From the NCBI GenBank assembly GCA_037447655.1, contig JBBHKE010000893.1:187189-251188 (forward strand): a DNA stretch of 64,000 nt, given 5' to 3'. A program made the position numbers and the translations under genes. The notes beneath the pieces are model-generated. The model ran no database searches. It was not told the DNA's origin and saw only the letters and a program-made list of their open reading frames with translations. Of this stretch, positions 1 to 11,229 are shown one piece after another (within the stretch, counting starts at the first letter, position 1; each line of letters begins with the position of its first letter). The stretch is from Zygnema cylindricum. Lineage: Eukaryota > Streptophyta > Zygnematophyceae > Zygnematales > Zygnemataceae.

Positions 1-821
1 CTCACACTTGGATATCCGGGCATGGGTTTGGCATTTCTTGGTAGACAACAATTTCTCTACAATTACTAATTTTATAGCTGTTGTTGTTACACCTTAAGTC
101 AAATCAAGTTCGCCATGCTTTAAAACTACAGTGACAAGTGTAAGTTTTACCGCTAATGCGGACTTGAATTACAAATGGGAAGTCAAGTATGTTGAATACT
201 TTATGGAGCTGTCATTATTAATCACAAATATTGACATGGATGCATAGTTACAAGGAGTTGTTCATGATAGTTACAGAAAACGTGAAAAAGAAAACATGAT
301 TGCTTGCCTTCACTACATGTACATTCACGATCACAATTTTAAGTCTTAATTTGACTACTAATGAGTTTTTTCTCTGATTTTTAAAGCTTGTTGCTTCTGT
401 ACATTCTAGTTTGGATTGTGAAGTGGACTTCAAATAAGATAGTTTTTGGCTGTGATGTTGACAAATAGCCACCTCTGCTTATCAAGAAATATCATAATCC
501 ATACAGACGTCAACTTAAGATGGTCGACATAATGTCAGATGTTGGCATCAAAACATACAAAATTGACTATTTCTTCACAACCTATGATTACTTTTAGGAA
601 GCGATTTGCTATTCCAAAATATGTCAGTTAATGTTATAAAAGCACACTGCCATCGTTATTACTTTATTAGTGCGTAGGAAACAAAACGTGTTAGGGAACA
701 TTATGGACTCGTTGAATCGGCAAATCGGTCGTACATTCGCACGTCAGTTTGTATCGTTCGCGTCGGTTTTCTTCGTTCGGTATGTTTGTTTGTCGGCCGT
801 ACGTTTTGTTTCGTTTAGGCT
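1..821. other. AT-rich stretch without a recognisable gene
   Basis: I see no exon-like reading frame, splice pair, tandem repeat or transposon end in this stretch. The short open frames have no family resemblance. It ends at the 8-bp target duplication of the hAT-like MITE that begins at 830. Confidence 0.5.
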
Positions 822-829
822 ATGTACGT

Positions 830-1490
830 CAGAGGTCTCAAAAGTCAAAATTTTACATAACCGAAACCGATCGTTTTTTTTTTTGCAAAATCTGAGTAAC
901 CGACGCCCGACTGGGTTATGTCACGCTCCAAAAATTTTAACCGTTAACCGACCGGCGTTTACGAAAATAAAAGTTAGCCGAAACTCGATTTCTCGCGACT
1001 AACCGTACCCGCCGTTAACCGGAAAAGTACAAAATTACAACGCTCATTGTTATTAACGTTAATGTACTTTGCAATAATGTACGAAGTATAAATAAGCCAA
1101 TAATTACGATTTGTCGTGTTCCCTAAGATTTGCGAAATGAAGTGTTACTACTGTGTCAGATTTGCGACGCTTTGTCGCGTTCTCTAAGATTTGCGAAATG
1201 AAGTGTTACTACCGCGTCAGATTTGCGACCCTAATCATGATGTCACGTACTTCCACGATACCAAAGAGTACAAAGTACAATAATGTTGGATAGTATGGAC
1301 AGTACAAATTTTTCTTTTTTTTTGGTTTTTTGGTTAACCGACCGTAACTGACTTTTTCTTTTTTTTCTGGTGAATCAACCGATCGCAACCGCCCGGCCCC
1401 CAAAATTTGGCAACCGAATCCGTTGCAGATCCGGCGCGGGCGGCCGGTTAACGGTCGGTCACGGTTTCGGTTGACCGTTTGCGACCTCTG
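830..1490. mobile_element. hAT-like MITE, CAGAGGTC family, copy 1
   Basis: The element begins CAGAGGTC and ends GACCTCTG. It is flanked by an 8-bp near-identical duplication, atgtacgt at 822-829 and atgtatgt at 1491-1498. The CAG-type termini and 8-bp duplication are hallmarks of hAT transposons. It is 661 bp and has no transposase, so it is non-autonomous. The interior is rich in the motif GGTCGGTTA and its complement and holds a two-copy repeat of about 60 bp at 1110-1229. A second copy lies in the opposite orientation at 45666-46355. Confidence 0.88.
1110..1229. repeat. Two-copy minisatellite inside hAT-like MITE
   Basis: Two tandem copies of a unit of about 60 bp carry the pieces CTAAGATTTGCGAAATGAAG and GTCAGATTTGCGAC. 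The sister MITE at 45666-46355 carries three copies of the same unit on the other strand, so the array changes length between copies. Confidence 0.8.
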
Positions 1491-1716
1491 ATGTATGTAG
1501 GTACAGTAGAGCTGCTTGAAATTGAGCTTTCGGTCCACCACATTGTTTCAATTTAGTGCGGTGTCCACGTGTCCAGGGTATGGTTTTGTAGCGGAGTGTT
1601 ATCGAGGCACTTTTTCTGTACCGTGTATCCTAATGTCTGTGAATTATAGCCTTAGTAAGTCAAGATGAGAGTGAGAGTGAGAGCTTTGTAAAAGAAAAAG
1701 CTTTTTCAACATAATA

Positions 1717-3162
1717 GATGTGTATTGGTCGGAATGTGCTCTATAGTGATGGTTGTGGTGAATCTGTTTACACTCTCATCATTCGGTATCGGAGCAGGAT
1801 TTCCACCAGGTTAGAGAAAAATCTTAGTTGAGAGTGAGTGAAAGTGTGACGGGGAGGGAGAAAAAAAGTACTCCCTCTCCATCCGGTACCTCATGGCTTA
1901 CATTGGAGCCTCCGAAAGAGCCATCTTTTCTCGGGGTGTCGTCTCGTGAGCCGAGTGAAACGGAGTTCATTTTTGGAGGTGACCTATTTCGATTCGTTCC
2001 GAAGTCTGAGGAATTCCTTCCCATCAATCCTACCATACAAAAAGGCAATGTACTCGTTTTGACACCAATCTTCGAGACAATGTTCAATCAATCAATGTTC
2101 GAAGAGTTGTCGAGGTTCTCCGAGGAGAAAGGAAAGGTAGCAAGGAAGACCAGAAAGGGAAGAAGAAAATGATAGAGAAGGAGCTGAGACCTGGTTCTAA
2201 TGACAATGAAATTTTTGAGAGCTCTAAAAGTGAGGATGAGAAGCAAAGAAGGGACAAAAATGGAAAAGCAAGGCGAAAGTTGAGGACAAAGATGTGGATG
2301 ATAATGAGACAGATAATAAGGATGATTTCCGGATGACCGGAAAGCCAATATTGTTCAACGCCTCAAATTAAGCCGACTGGAAAAAGTACACGAAGGGGCA
2401 ACTCATCTTGAGAAAATTGTGGAAGTTAGTGAGAGGAGAGGAGAATAAACCAAAGGATCTTAAGGTAAGGAGGTTATGGAGTCGTGAGGATATAACAACC
2501 ACCATAAGATTGATGCATAGTTGCATCGGTTAGGTTAATGATCACAACAGCGCGCATGAGTGTTGGCAAGCCTTAGAGAACCAATTTGAGAAAGGCGTAC
2601 ACTAGAATGGGAAATATGTTTTCAAGGAGTTCATTCAGTTGAAATGTAAGGGCAATGTCGTGAAGATATTCAACATCCTTGTCGAGCAACTCACCGATCT
2701 CGGTCGCATGTTAGATGAAGATCACAAGTTGCCGGTTTTTTTGAACGGTCTTCCTGAGTATCTTAGGCATCCCAGTGAGGTCATTTAGTTGAAGAAGAGG
2801 GCATTATATTCCTACTGATGCCAAATATATGTCGGCTTGTCATGCAGCAAAGGCTTCTATTGGAGTGGAAAATATTTTAGAGAGTTAGGCATTGTTGGTG
2901 GTTGCACGAGAATATATTCAGACAGCATGAGTTCAATGCCATTAATGAGGAATCTTGTGTTTTGTAAGAGGACAATACGCATCAGGATTGTGGTATTTTA
3001 TAAGAGATCTTGTGAGAGATAAGGAGTTAAAGTTTACTTTTGCACCCAATGTTGCGAAGGACAATTTTTATATGTATTGGCCGGAATGAGCTTTATGGTA
3101 ATGGCTGAATAATTTTGTCATCACATGCTTCTGCTGTAGTGAATCTGTTTACGATCCTATCA
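1717..3162 (+). mobile_element. Decayed copia-like LTR element, gag only
   Basis: Two related segments, about 1717-1781 and 3071-3162, share TGTATTGG.CGGAATG and GTGAATCTGTTTAC and look like the 3' parts of two LTRs. Just after the first is CGGTATCGGAGCAGG, close to the initiator tRNA-Met primer site TGGTATCAGAGC common in plant retrotransposons. Between them is a gag-like frame with stops (2090-2815). No protease, integrase or reverse transcriptase is recognisable, so this is an old non-autonomous or internally deleted copy. The outer LTR edges and target duplication are not resolved. Confidence 0.6.
2090..2815 (+). pseudogene. Copia-type gag polypeptide (UBN2-like), broken by stops
   Basis: One frame (codons in phase with 2348) reads like the UBN2 gag region of Ty1/copia elements: a KPILFNASN..DWKKY start, a W.ALE.QFEKG segment, then NGKYVFKEFIQLKCKG and LPVFLNGLPEYLRH. 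The order and spacing match the family. At least four stops (TAA or TAG) interrupt this frame with no frameshift between them, so it is a pseudogene that decayed mostly by substitution. The upstream part is Lys/Glu-rich. The gag product would have formed the virus-like particle core of the retrotransposon. Confidence 0.7.
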
Positions 3163-3295
3163 AAACGTGTTACACTAATTAGGTGCGAGGAGACATTGGC
3201 GTTGTATTCCTCTCTATAGTATTATTAGCACCACTAAATGATTTTCGGCCAGAAAAAGTAGCGACCAATGGGCAGTGTAGCAGAATGTGGATACC
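3163..3295. mobile_element. Probable TA-flanked MITE remnant
   Basis: The segment holds ATTATTAGCACCAC, then TTTTCGGCCAGAAAAAGTAG and GGGCAGTGTA. The GGCCAGAAAAAGTAGCGACC core recurs at about 27970 and, inverted, at about 17860, and the end resembles the TACACYGCCCATCGC terminus of the MITEs at 13936 and 30719. The left end is not clear. Confidence 0.45.
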
Positions 3296-3299
3296 TTGG

Positions 3300-4770
3300 A
3301 GACTAGCAGTTGCATCCACATCCGAGACATCACGATATGGTGGAAGGTTGAAACTGTTGATGACAAAAGTGTCACAGAAGTTTTTAGTTCCCAAGGCTAC
3401 GAGCTGCGCTGTTGTATGTTTTTGGAACCAAATCTTGTGCTTGAGTGCATCATAGACCATTGCCTATGGAATGTCCGATCCACCAATCCAACTCTGCCGC
3501 GAGGAAAAGACAAATGATGATAAAAACAGTACAAGGCGAATTCAATTGAAAAGATCACATCGATCTTGTAGAAAGTTCCCTTTTACAAAGTTTGAAGTAA
3601 CAGCAACAGTAACAGCTCGACATAATGGATCTCAGAAAATAAATTTCCATGTGGAGCTGATGACGGATAGAGATCCTTACAGAATACAGAACTAAGTAAA
3701 ACATGCAAATTGAGTTTGGAACATGACACTTGTTGTTGAAAAAGTCGAGTTTAGAATTGGTTGGTTTAACAAATACAAAAAGTTATAGACTGAACTGGCT
3801 GAACTTTCTTCATGCAACGGTAAAAGTGTTGTGTAAATTATTCACATAAGGACTTGGCTAGTTTTCATGATTCACACTAAATTCTGAGCTTGTTGTTTCT
3901 TCACAGTTCAAATGTGGGAAAACAATCGGAAACGCTATATATACTTACACATACTACACTCATATTGTATGGTTTAGATTTAATATAACACGCGTGTAGT
4001 ACAGAGCAGCCATATATAGGGTTTCCAATTGTCGTTCCAATTTGAGCTATGGTCTTCACATGATTGTGGACGATTATCCGTGCAGTCCATTCTGTCACAT
4101 CACACGATCAAAATATATCAGCATTACTCTCCTTGGATTCTGAAAAAAAAAGAGGAGTCTTTTAACTGAATGAAGTCCAGTTTCCAGTCCAAATGAAGCT
4201 GCTTTAAAGACACTGGATAAACATTTTTCGAGCAGTTTTTTTTTCTACATCGAAGTCCACAGATCCCACAATTTTTATAGAAGGCAGGAATACAGCCTGT
4301 AATTCTCCTGAAAACATGGAGGAGACACCTCAAAGACTTCCAGTATTAGTCAACATACAAAAATAGAGAAAAAAACATATTTTTAGTGAAAAAACCCAAA
4401 TGGGCGAAAACAGAACGCTACAAAACACTGACAAGCTTCTAAGCGAAAATGCACAAGTTAAATAAAATCGTTAAACAAAATAATATTTAAAGAGGAGGAA
4501 CACAGTAATTCACTCTCCAAAACCGCCTGAAAGGATTCTCAAATATTGAAGCATACAAAAACCTAAAATGGAAGAAGGGAAGAACCGTCAGAAATATAAC
4601 TGAACCCTAACAGTACTAGACTGGTCTCAGGACGAAGAAAATTGCTGCAAAATGATGATATTTCTTTCTCTTGAAAGGAATAGATTTAACAGTCATAGTA
4701 AGATAAGCCCATTCAGCGAAAAAGTTCAATGTGTACAACTCCTAAAACAGCTTTTATATAAAAAAGGAAC
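3300..4770. other. Intergenic stretch, nothing assigned
   Basis: This is AT-rich sequence without a supported exon, repeat array or transposon end. Short open frames on both strands show no family features. Confidence 0.45.
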
Positions 4771-4772
4771 TA

Positions 4773-4986
4773 CACCGTGTATCGCTATTAGTGTTAAAGC
4801 TTTGTTCGACACTTAAAACATCTTTTCTCCGTGCACACTTGTCGGAATTTTGGATTGGAGAACACTAATCGGAAGGTGAAAATTTTGCTTTTCAATCGTA
4901 GCCGTCGGAGTAACAACCCGACGAGTGTGTGAACAGAAAAAATTAAGTGTCGAAATAAACGTTATCACTACTAGCTACACACGGTG
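4773..4986. mobile_element. TA-flanked MITE (Tc1/mariner-like), CACCGTGT type
   Basis: The element is 214 bp. It begins CACCGTGTATCGCTATTAGT and ends ACACGGTG, with TA on both sides (4771-4772 and 4987-4988). The interior folds as an imperfect long inverted repeat and contains TTTTCTCCGTGCACACTTGTC, also found in remnants in the hydroxylase intron (about 9940) and in a DDI1 intron (34983-35175). A TA duplication and lack of coding capacity suggest a Tc1/mariner-derived MITE. Confidence 0.8.
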
Positions 4987-5139
4987 TAGTTGAAAACAAT
5001 AGTCAAGACTCTAAAAACCAGACTGCCTAACCCTCTCCCCATCAAAGATGAAAAGAAATTGCATTTTCTCATTGAAGCCTCATATATAAATGTAAAAATC
5101 CACCCTCATATTCTTACAATATCGTTGACTCGAGGATTT

Positions 5140-5640
5140 CTGCCACCAATCCTCCCTCCAAACCTGCCTCCCTCCCTTCCTCCATTCTTTCACACCTCCG
5201 CCTCCCTCAGATCCTCACTTTGTCCTTGCATCACCAACTCCTCCCTCTATACATTCTCCTTTCTTGACTCCGGTTCCTCTGCCTCTCTCTCTTCCTCTCC
5301 CTCTCCCTCTCTCTACTCCTGATTCTGGCCAATGCAGCCTTCAAGTTCCTCTCTCGCTCTTCTGCATCTCCTTTGCTTGGAATCCGTACCAACGCTCGCA
5401 CAAAACATGCTGACGTCATCTACCTCTTTAGGGCACACAATTGAAACCAGACACATGGCGGCTTTCCTGTTGAGCTGCGTGCAGAGCAAGTCTCTCTCCG
5501 GCTGCCGAGGATATCTTTTCTGACAAATTGTGAGTGCTGCAAGGTGGACCCGACAGGCGCCATGTGGCGACTGTTGATTCATTTTGGAGCCATGATGTAT
5601 ACTGTAAGTTTAAATGATAGGTAAAAATTCCGCATTTTCC
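5140..5640. other. Pyrimidine-rich block and GC-richer unassigned segment
   Basis: 5140-5320 is a (CTCCCT)-type tract. The following 300 bp are more GC-rich than the surroundings and contain ATG codons and a GT-rich splice-like site near 5604, but no frame resembles a known family. It may be the promoter or first exon of an unknown transcript. Confidence 0.3.
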
Positions 5641-6243
5641 CCGTATTATACGCGCAAAAGGTGTGAAATAGGTACAGTACGGTAAAGTACACGTCGTGCG
5701 TGTATATTACGGCGAATCATGCGGACCTTCTGGTCTATGGTTCAAATGTGCAGATCCGATTTAAGATGGAGCTGCAGAAAATTCACATAGAAGTCTAAAA
5801 CTGTCAAGTGTCAAATAAGACCACATGGATTGTACCTTAAGGTACGGTATTTCAAATTTTCACCACACCTTTGAAAACATCCGTCGAGCCGTCGAAACGT
5901 TTCATCGATGGTACGGAAGAGGGGAGGATGTAGCTTCGGTGGTAAGAATTGAAAAGGTTTCGTCTTGTCACATACCGGAACCCAAATGCCATCGGACGAT
6001 ATAGATTCTGGCTGGCGTCTGTCGTCACCTGCTACAGCACTGTAGCTGTCATTTTGCCAGATGTAACGCCAACATTTTTCGAACCCAAAGTTTAGTGTCA
6101 GTACCATATGTAACGTGGCATTTGGTAAGCATATGGTGATTGGCGGAAGCTTATGCTGGCAATCCAGATCGTCAAAAGTGCGACGTGGAAAATTCAGGTC
6201 GACCCAAAATATCGGCAAACTTCAGGGGGGCGGAAACGAGCAC
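5640..6243. other. Intergenic stretch, nothing assigned
   Basis: A 135-codon open frame on the - strand (5811-6218) is the longest here but has no recognisable domain and no splice context. I treat it as chance. Confidence 0.35.
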
Positions 6244-6245
6244 TA

Positions 6246-6746
6246 CACCGCGAATCGTAATTAGAGTAAATTACTCTAATTCGGTCGCTCGAAATTTTGA
6301 CTCTATCACATCAAATAGAGTAATCGATTCTAATTTTTTCATTATTCTAATTTAGGTAAGGTTTAATTAGCGTTTTTAATTCTAATATATGTTAGTTTTA
6401 AATAGTGTGGAGTACGGACGACGTCCGACCGTGCAAAATTGTACTTTTATAAGTAAAAAAGTACAAATAATGATTTAATACAGGCCATTATCATGTAACT
6501 GCGTTTTAACAAAACGCGTAGTGCGAACGTCATAGTGACGATAAACTGTACGTTTTGTCAGATTCTGTACGAATACCTTATTTACAGTAGAGGATATTAA
6601 CTTGCCAAATTAGAGTACACCGCATAAATTAGAGTAAATTCCTTTTTGAAACAGCTCTATCACATAAATTAGAGTAAATTACTCTAATTATTTTTTTCTC
6701 TTTTTTTACTCTAATTTTTTCATTACTCTAATTACGATGCGCGGTG
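6246..6746. mobile_element. TA-flanked MITE, CACCGCGAATCG type, copy 1
   Basis: The 501-bp element starts CACCGCGAATCGTAATTAGA and ends with the inverted form GATGCGCGGTG, flanked by TA at 6244-6245 and 6747-6748. The ends carry short palindromes built from TTAGAGTAAATTACTCTAA. The interior (GGAGTACGGACGACGTCCGACCG and onward) matches the interior of 42040-42565, which confirms one family. A second terminus-like piece at about 6614 (ACACCGCATAAATTAGAG) suggests a nested or rearranged copy. Confidence 0.83.
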
Positions 6747-7011
6747 TACAGTGCAGTACAGTCTTGTAGCAATACCGTAGAATCGATACGGTAGCGCCCA
6801 TGGTATCTGTACTACCTGACAAAATCCTAGCCACAAAATGCCGTATTGAAATCCAGCGAATTCGAGGACGAGTCTCTTTCTGACGCTTTGTGGACATGTT
6901 TCCCGTTCCCGGAAAATTGGAGATTCAGTGTACTTTCTTTTACAGGTGGATTGGAAACGCTTACCGCGTCAGTCCGCGTAGACTCGCCTCCAATTCTTCG
7001 TGGCTTAAAAC

Positions 7012-7076
7012 CACGTGGCTACCCATTCCCACGTGAGTAAGAAGTTTTTCACTGGCACGACCTCGGAGTGCACGTG
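7012..7076. promoter_or_regulatory. Cluster of three G-boxes upstream of the hydroxylase gene
   Basis: CACGTG occurs at 7012-7017, 7030-7035 and 7071-7076, three times in 65 bp and about 570 bp before the hydroxylase start codon. In plants this hexamer is bound by bZIP and bHLH factors that often respond to light or stress. The clustering is visible in the sequence; a regulatory role is inferred. Confidence 0.5.
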
Positions 7077-7643
7077 CCAGACATAATTTTCATTGGATCC
7101 GCATACCTGGTAAGAGGAACTTCCACATCAGGCCCCGCCCAGTCGGTCGCTTTCCTCTGCAAGGTCCTTTTTCTAGCTGCCCGTTTACATTACGGGCAAA
7201 ATATAAACATTTACAAAATGTTTGCTTATTATAGATTCCATCGTGTTGAATCTCGATTGATTCATGTACGCGCGCGCGCGGACTTGTTCTCGATATTGGA
7301 CCACTGTCATTTTCAAAACATTTTTTTCTACTAAACTAAAATGTTTTTCGCTACCCGTGATTCTTGTAAAACGCCTGCAGTGCTGGAACTGAAATACCCG
7401 ATTCCGTTCATATTAGCTCTTACAAATTTCTCCGACGCACAATCTTTACCACATCGCACGATACCTTTTCAAATATAGAATGTTAAGTTAGGTTTGGTAC
7501 AACAAAGTCAATTCGCTTGGAAGTCAAGAATTTCGACTACTGATCTATTTTTGGTGCTTCTTAGAGTAGAGTTGCCAACTACGCTTTTTTTTTTTTTTCA
7601 CACATATTGCAGGACTCTTTGATTGGTTTCTTATTTTTCTGCC

Positions 7644-10600
7644 ATGTCTTTAGCCGTAAATTCTCCGGATGCTTTTGTAACAGCTTTAGGATGTCAACAT
7701 AATTCAAAAACAATATGTGGTCACTCGCCAGGGAAAAAGCAATTGTCATTGCAATTCAAGAATTACAGTTTTGCTTGCAGGAAAAATAGCAATGGAAAAT
7801 TATCTGTAGAAACCTTGACAGATGCTCCTAAGTTGTGTGAATCAAGCACCTTATTTTGTGAATCTGGAGTTTTAAAAGGCACAAAGACGAGATTTCTTAA
7901 CCGGTGGAAAAATGAGAAACGACCTTCGAAGTTTCAAGCCTCAGCAGCTGCCACACCAACCTGTAAGAAATTGTTGTACTTATACTATTTATCTATTGAA
8001 GCTAAAATATGTACGTGAATTGTTGACATTCAAATGAAATTTCTGTTTTGAAGTGGAAGAAAAGCCTTTCTGCATCTTGGAAATCGAATCACTTCAGATT
8101 TCAAAGGTGAAGCTGCCATTTTTATTTGGTCGTTCAAACTGTAAATTTAGAAACCTGAAGACTATTTAACGGATTTTAGGTTCAGTTTACTGACACTTCA
8201 GGTGTGTAATTCTTGGTCATTATAAATATTAAACTTTGGTAAAAGACTACGGAACATCAGAAAACACAGATTGCTGAATGATTTTTCATTCATATTCTCG
8301 TTGTTATTTTAATTGGAACACATCAGTTTGTTTGGTTAGTTGTTTGTTTTTTTTCTTAATTATAGCCTTATTGCCATTTTTCTGGGATTATATGGAGCTT
8401 TTTCTCGTGATCTAATGTTTCAACAGAAATGATTCCGTATTTACCCTCTGCATTTGAAAAGATGTACTTTGCACGTGTAATGAAATTGTAATTGTGAATT
8501 GCCTCAGAGTTAGTGATCACTTAACAGAGAGCAGTTTTCTATTTAAGCCTTTGATTGGTAACACTTACACGGCGCCATTTTTTAATTTTTGTTTTTGTTA
8601 TAGCACCAGCACCGGAAAAAATTGTACCAGAAATACACCTGCCTACGTCAATTCAGGAGATATCAAATGGAGATCGCATCCTTGGTTTCGGCGCTGATCT
8701 TGCCGAAGATCATCCTGTAAGTATTTTTGTGGAGTTATAAAGATGTACTTGCAACATAGAAATTATAAAGCTGAGAGCAGCCTGAGGGAACTCAATAGTC
8801 AAAAGCTGGAGAGTTGAATGTCAACATGTTCAAATGAATATTTTGTTTGTTTTTTGTTCAAGAATTTGTGAGTCGAAAGTGGATGGGGGTGGCAAGCAGT
8901 TGCAAAAGCTATGTCAAATGAGAAGAATCATTCTACATATGATGAGTAAGACATGTTTGTTTCTGTTGGTTCTCTTGATATTGAATTTCGGTTGTCTGCT
9001 GTGACAAATGTCACGCAGGGATTTCATGACGCTGAATACAAGGAGAGGAGAACTTACATAGCTCATTTGGCAAAGACACACATAGTGTAAGCATGTCCAA
9101 TTCCATACAGTAGAAAGCCACTTGAGTTTCACAGAGGAAATGGCAATTCCTGAATGAATGTGCCAATCATGTTATCCATTCCTTGGCCTCAGTCTTCTAT
9201 GTTCCATTTATCATTTGTTGACATCCATCCACTCATTTCTCCCCCCCCCTCTCCTTCCTCTCCCCCTCTCTCTCTCTCCCCCTCTCTCTCCCTCTCCTCT
9301 CTCCTCTCTCCCCCTCTCCCCCTCTCTCTCCCCTCTTTCTCTCTCTCTCTCTCCCTTCCCCCCTTTCCCCCTCTCTCTCCCCTGGCCTCTAAACCTGCTG
9401 AGGGACCAATACCATTTTGGGTATACTGAAGAGATATATCTGAGCAGAGGTCTTGGCTAAATTGTCGAAACTTTATCCAACACATGCATGCAAAGAGTAT
9501 CTTGCTTCTTTTCCTATCTTTGACTTTACACCAAATCGCGTTCCTCAACTCCAGGAGTTATCCGAGATTTTGAAGGAGAGAACAGGGTGGCAAATCCGGC
9601 CTGTCGCAGGTCTCCTCCATCCAAGGGATTTTCTGAACGGTTTGGCTTTCAAATATTTTCACTCAACACAGGTAATTGTTTTGTTGCAAGTTGTAAATCT
9701 GCATACTTTTTTTCAATTTCTGTATAGACAACATGTCAAGCTGTAAAATGTCGTGGTGCATATAGAGAAAAACTGTCTTCTTAAACTTTTGTATTTTTTT
9801 AAAAACTTTATGGAAGTAGGAGTCCTTGCGATGAGTTTTATGAGCTCTACTTGAACGTGCCAGCCTACATCAAGGAGCAATACACTGTATCTCTATTAGT
9901 GTGATTTTTTTCCGGCTAGTAAACTCATTTTTTCCGTGCACATTTGCCGGGTTTAAATCTGACAGTTTCAAAGTAAAGATGATTTAAGTGAAAACAATTG
10001 CACGAATACCTTTCGCATGTGGCAATTATTTACCAGCAGTTTGAGTGTTATTGATTGATCAGATATTTCGCAGATAGTAGTTTGACAAAAAAATTCTATT
10101 ACATCAGGGTGAGGTATGGTACCTCTATCGGTGTCGTTTCTGGTTTCAGGAATAGAAATTGATATGGAAGTTTACATGTTTTCTGGCTTTTCTGTGGACA
10201 GTATATCAGACATGGCAGCAATCCCATGTATACTCCAGAACCAGATCTATGCCATGAACTTCTTGGTCACGTCCCTATGTTAGCAGATCCTGCTTTTGCT
10301 GAGCTGGCGCACGCTATTGGTGTTGCCTCCCTTGGAGCTTCGGAGAAAGAGATATGGCACCTTACCAAGCTGTACTGGTGAGTGGGCCAGAATCAGTCCC
10401 CTGTCTGATTTCTCCTCCCTCCCCCTCTCCCCCCTCCCTCTCCCTTCCTCCCCTCTCCCTTGCTTCCTCTCGCTCGCTGTCTTTTCCTCTCCCTCCCTCC
10501 CTCCCTCCCTCCCTCCCTCATTCTCGAACTTCCTCTCGTCATTATGTACGGTTGTCTAAGTGCAGAACGTGAGGATCTATATTTGTATGTATGGTTTTTG

Positions 10601-11125
10601 GATTAATAAGAGTTTGGCATCTGAATCGATGGATTTCATGTCCATCTGTATTTTGGGCATTTACTCATTTGCCATTGCTGAAAACATCATACTGACTTAG
10701 TTTTGTTCAAATTAAGTGAGGTGTATCTGTTGAAAAGTAAAAGTGTGGCACTGTCGAGGTTCAAAAGTTGTCGTTTGTGGATTTGTCAAAAATTGAGAGT
10801 GTGGCACTTTCGAGGCTTAAAAGTTGTCAATTGTGGATTTGTTTGGTATTCCAGGTATACGGTAGAGTTTGGTGCAGTAAAGGAGGGCGATGAAGTGAAA
10901 GCATTTGGGGCAGGTTTGCTTTCGAGTTTCGGTGAATTAGAGTGGTTGCAATCGGGCTGCCCAACCTTTTTAGAATTGGACCCTTTCGCCAAACTTCCCA
11001 AAATGAGTTATAAGGACGGGTTTCAGAAAACATATTTTCTTTGCGCCAGTTTTGCGGATGTGGCGGAAAAGTTACGGGCATATGCTAAGAGTATTCAACG
11101 CAGCGGAGTGATGGCATACCAGTGA
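7644..11125 (+). CDS. AAH: Aromatic amino acid (phenylalanine) 4-hydroxylase, probably plastid-targeted
   Basis: The product is a pterin/folate- and iron-dependent hydroxylase expected to convert phenylalanine to tyrosine. Exons: 7644-7962, 8604-8716, 9019 to 9084 or 9086, an uncertain start near 9403 or 9445 to 9671, 10202-10377, 10855-11125. Exon 1 encodes about 106 residues rich in Ser, Lys and Thr with no family match, as expected for a plastid transit peptide; the ATG at 7644 has good context. The core shows [45 protein letters not shown], then [13 protein letters not shown] and CHELLGH with the two iron His ligands. The Glu ligand is in YTVEFG. The protein ends soon after the core ([13 protein letters not shown]), so a long animal-type tetramer domain is lacking. 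All junctions keep phase except exon 3 to 4, where PIPFWVY, TEEI and [10 protein letters not shown] lie in three different frames. This may be an assembly error, odd splicing or a recent lesion. Confidence 0.9.
9239..9382. repeat. (CTCTCC)-type pyrimidine tract in hydroxylase intron
   Basis: This is about 140 bp of near-pure C and T on the sense strand, ending about 20 bp before the unresolved exon 4 region. Open frames read through it on either strand are low-complexity artefacts. Confidence 0.9.
9880..9975. mobile_element. Truncated TA-type MITE in hydroxylase intron 4
   Basis: TACACTGTATCTCTATTAGT followed by TTTTTTCCGTGCACATTTGC matches the left half of the MITE at 4773-4986. No right end is seen, so the copy is truncated. 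Confidence 0.55.
10408..10522. repeat. (CCTCCCT)-type pyrimidine tract in hydroxylase intron 5
   Basis: A C/T-only run ending in repeated CCCT units lies just downstream of the exon 5 donor at 10378. Confidence 0.9.
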
Positions 11126-11145
11126 TACAAATAGAATAACGAAAG

Positions 11146-11223
11146 ACGATTTTGGTGGTTTTTACCATTTCGGTGGTTATCACCATTTTGGTGGTTATTA
11201 CTATTTCGGTGGTTATTATTGGA
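11146..11223 (+). repeat. GGTGGTTAT minisatellite in the 3' end of the hydroxylase gene
   Basis: Four or so degenerate tandem copies of an 18-bp unit (TTTCGGTGGTTATCACCA) start about 20 bp after the stop codon, so they probably lie in the 3' untranslated region. Confidence 0.8.
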
Positions 11224-11229
11224 TAAATA

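Noticed and set aside
2348-2815. Possible TAR=Gln genetic code suggested by in-frame TAA/TAG in the gag frame
   Set aside because: Neighbouring intact genes use TAA (transporter), TAG (transposase-like) and TGA (DDI1, hydroxylase) as stops, so the code is standard.
5332-5523. Open frame after the CT tract (63 codons)
   Set aside because: It has a plausible composition but no recognisable family or splice partner; left as unassigned.
9154-9548. Long open frames on both strands through the CT tract
   Set aside because: They are Pro/Ser/Leu- or Arg/Glu-rich low-complexity read-through of a pyrimidine tract; the real coding sequence uses other frames at the edges.
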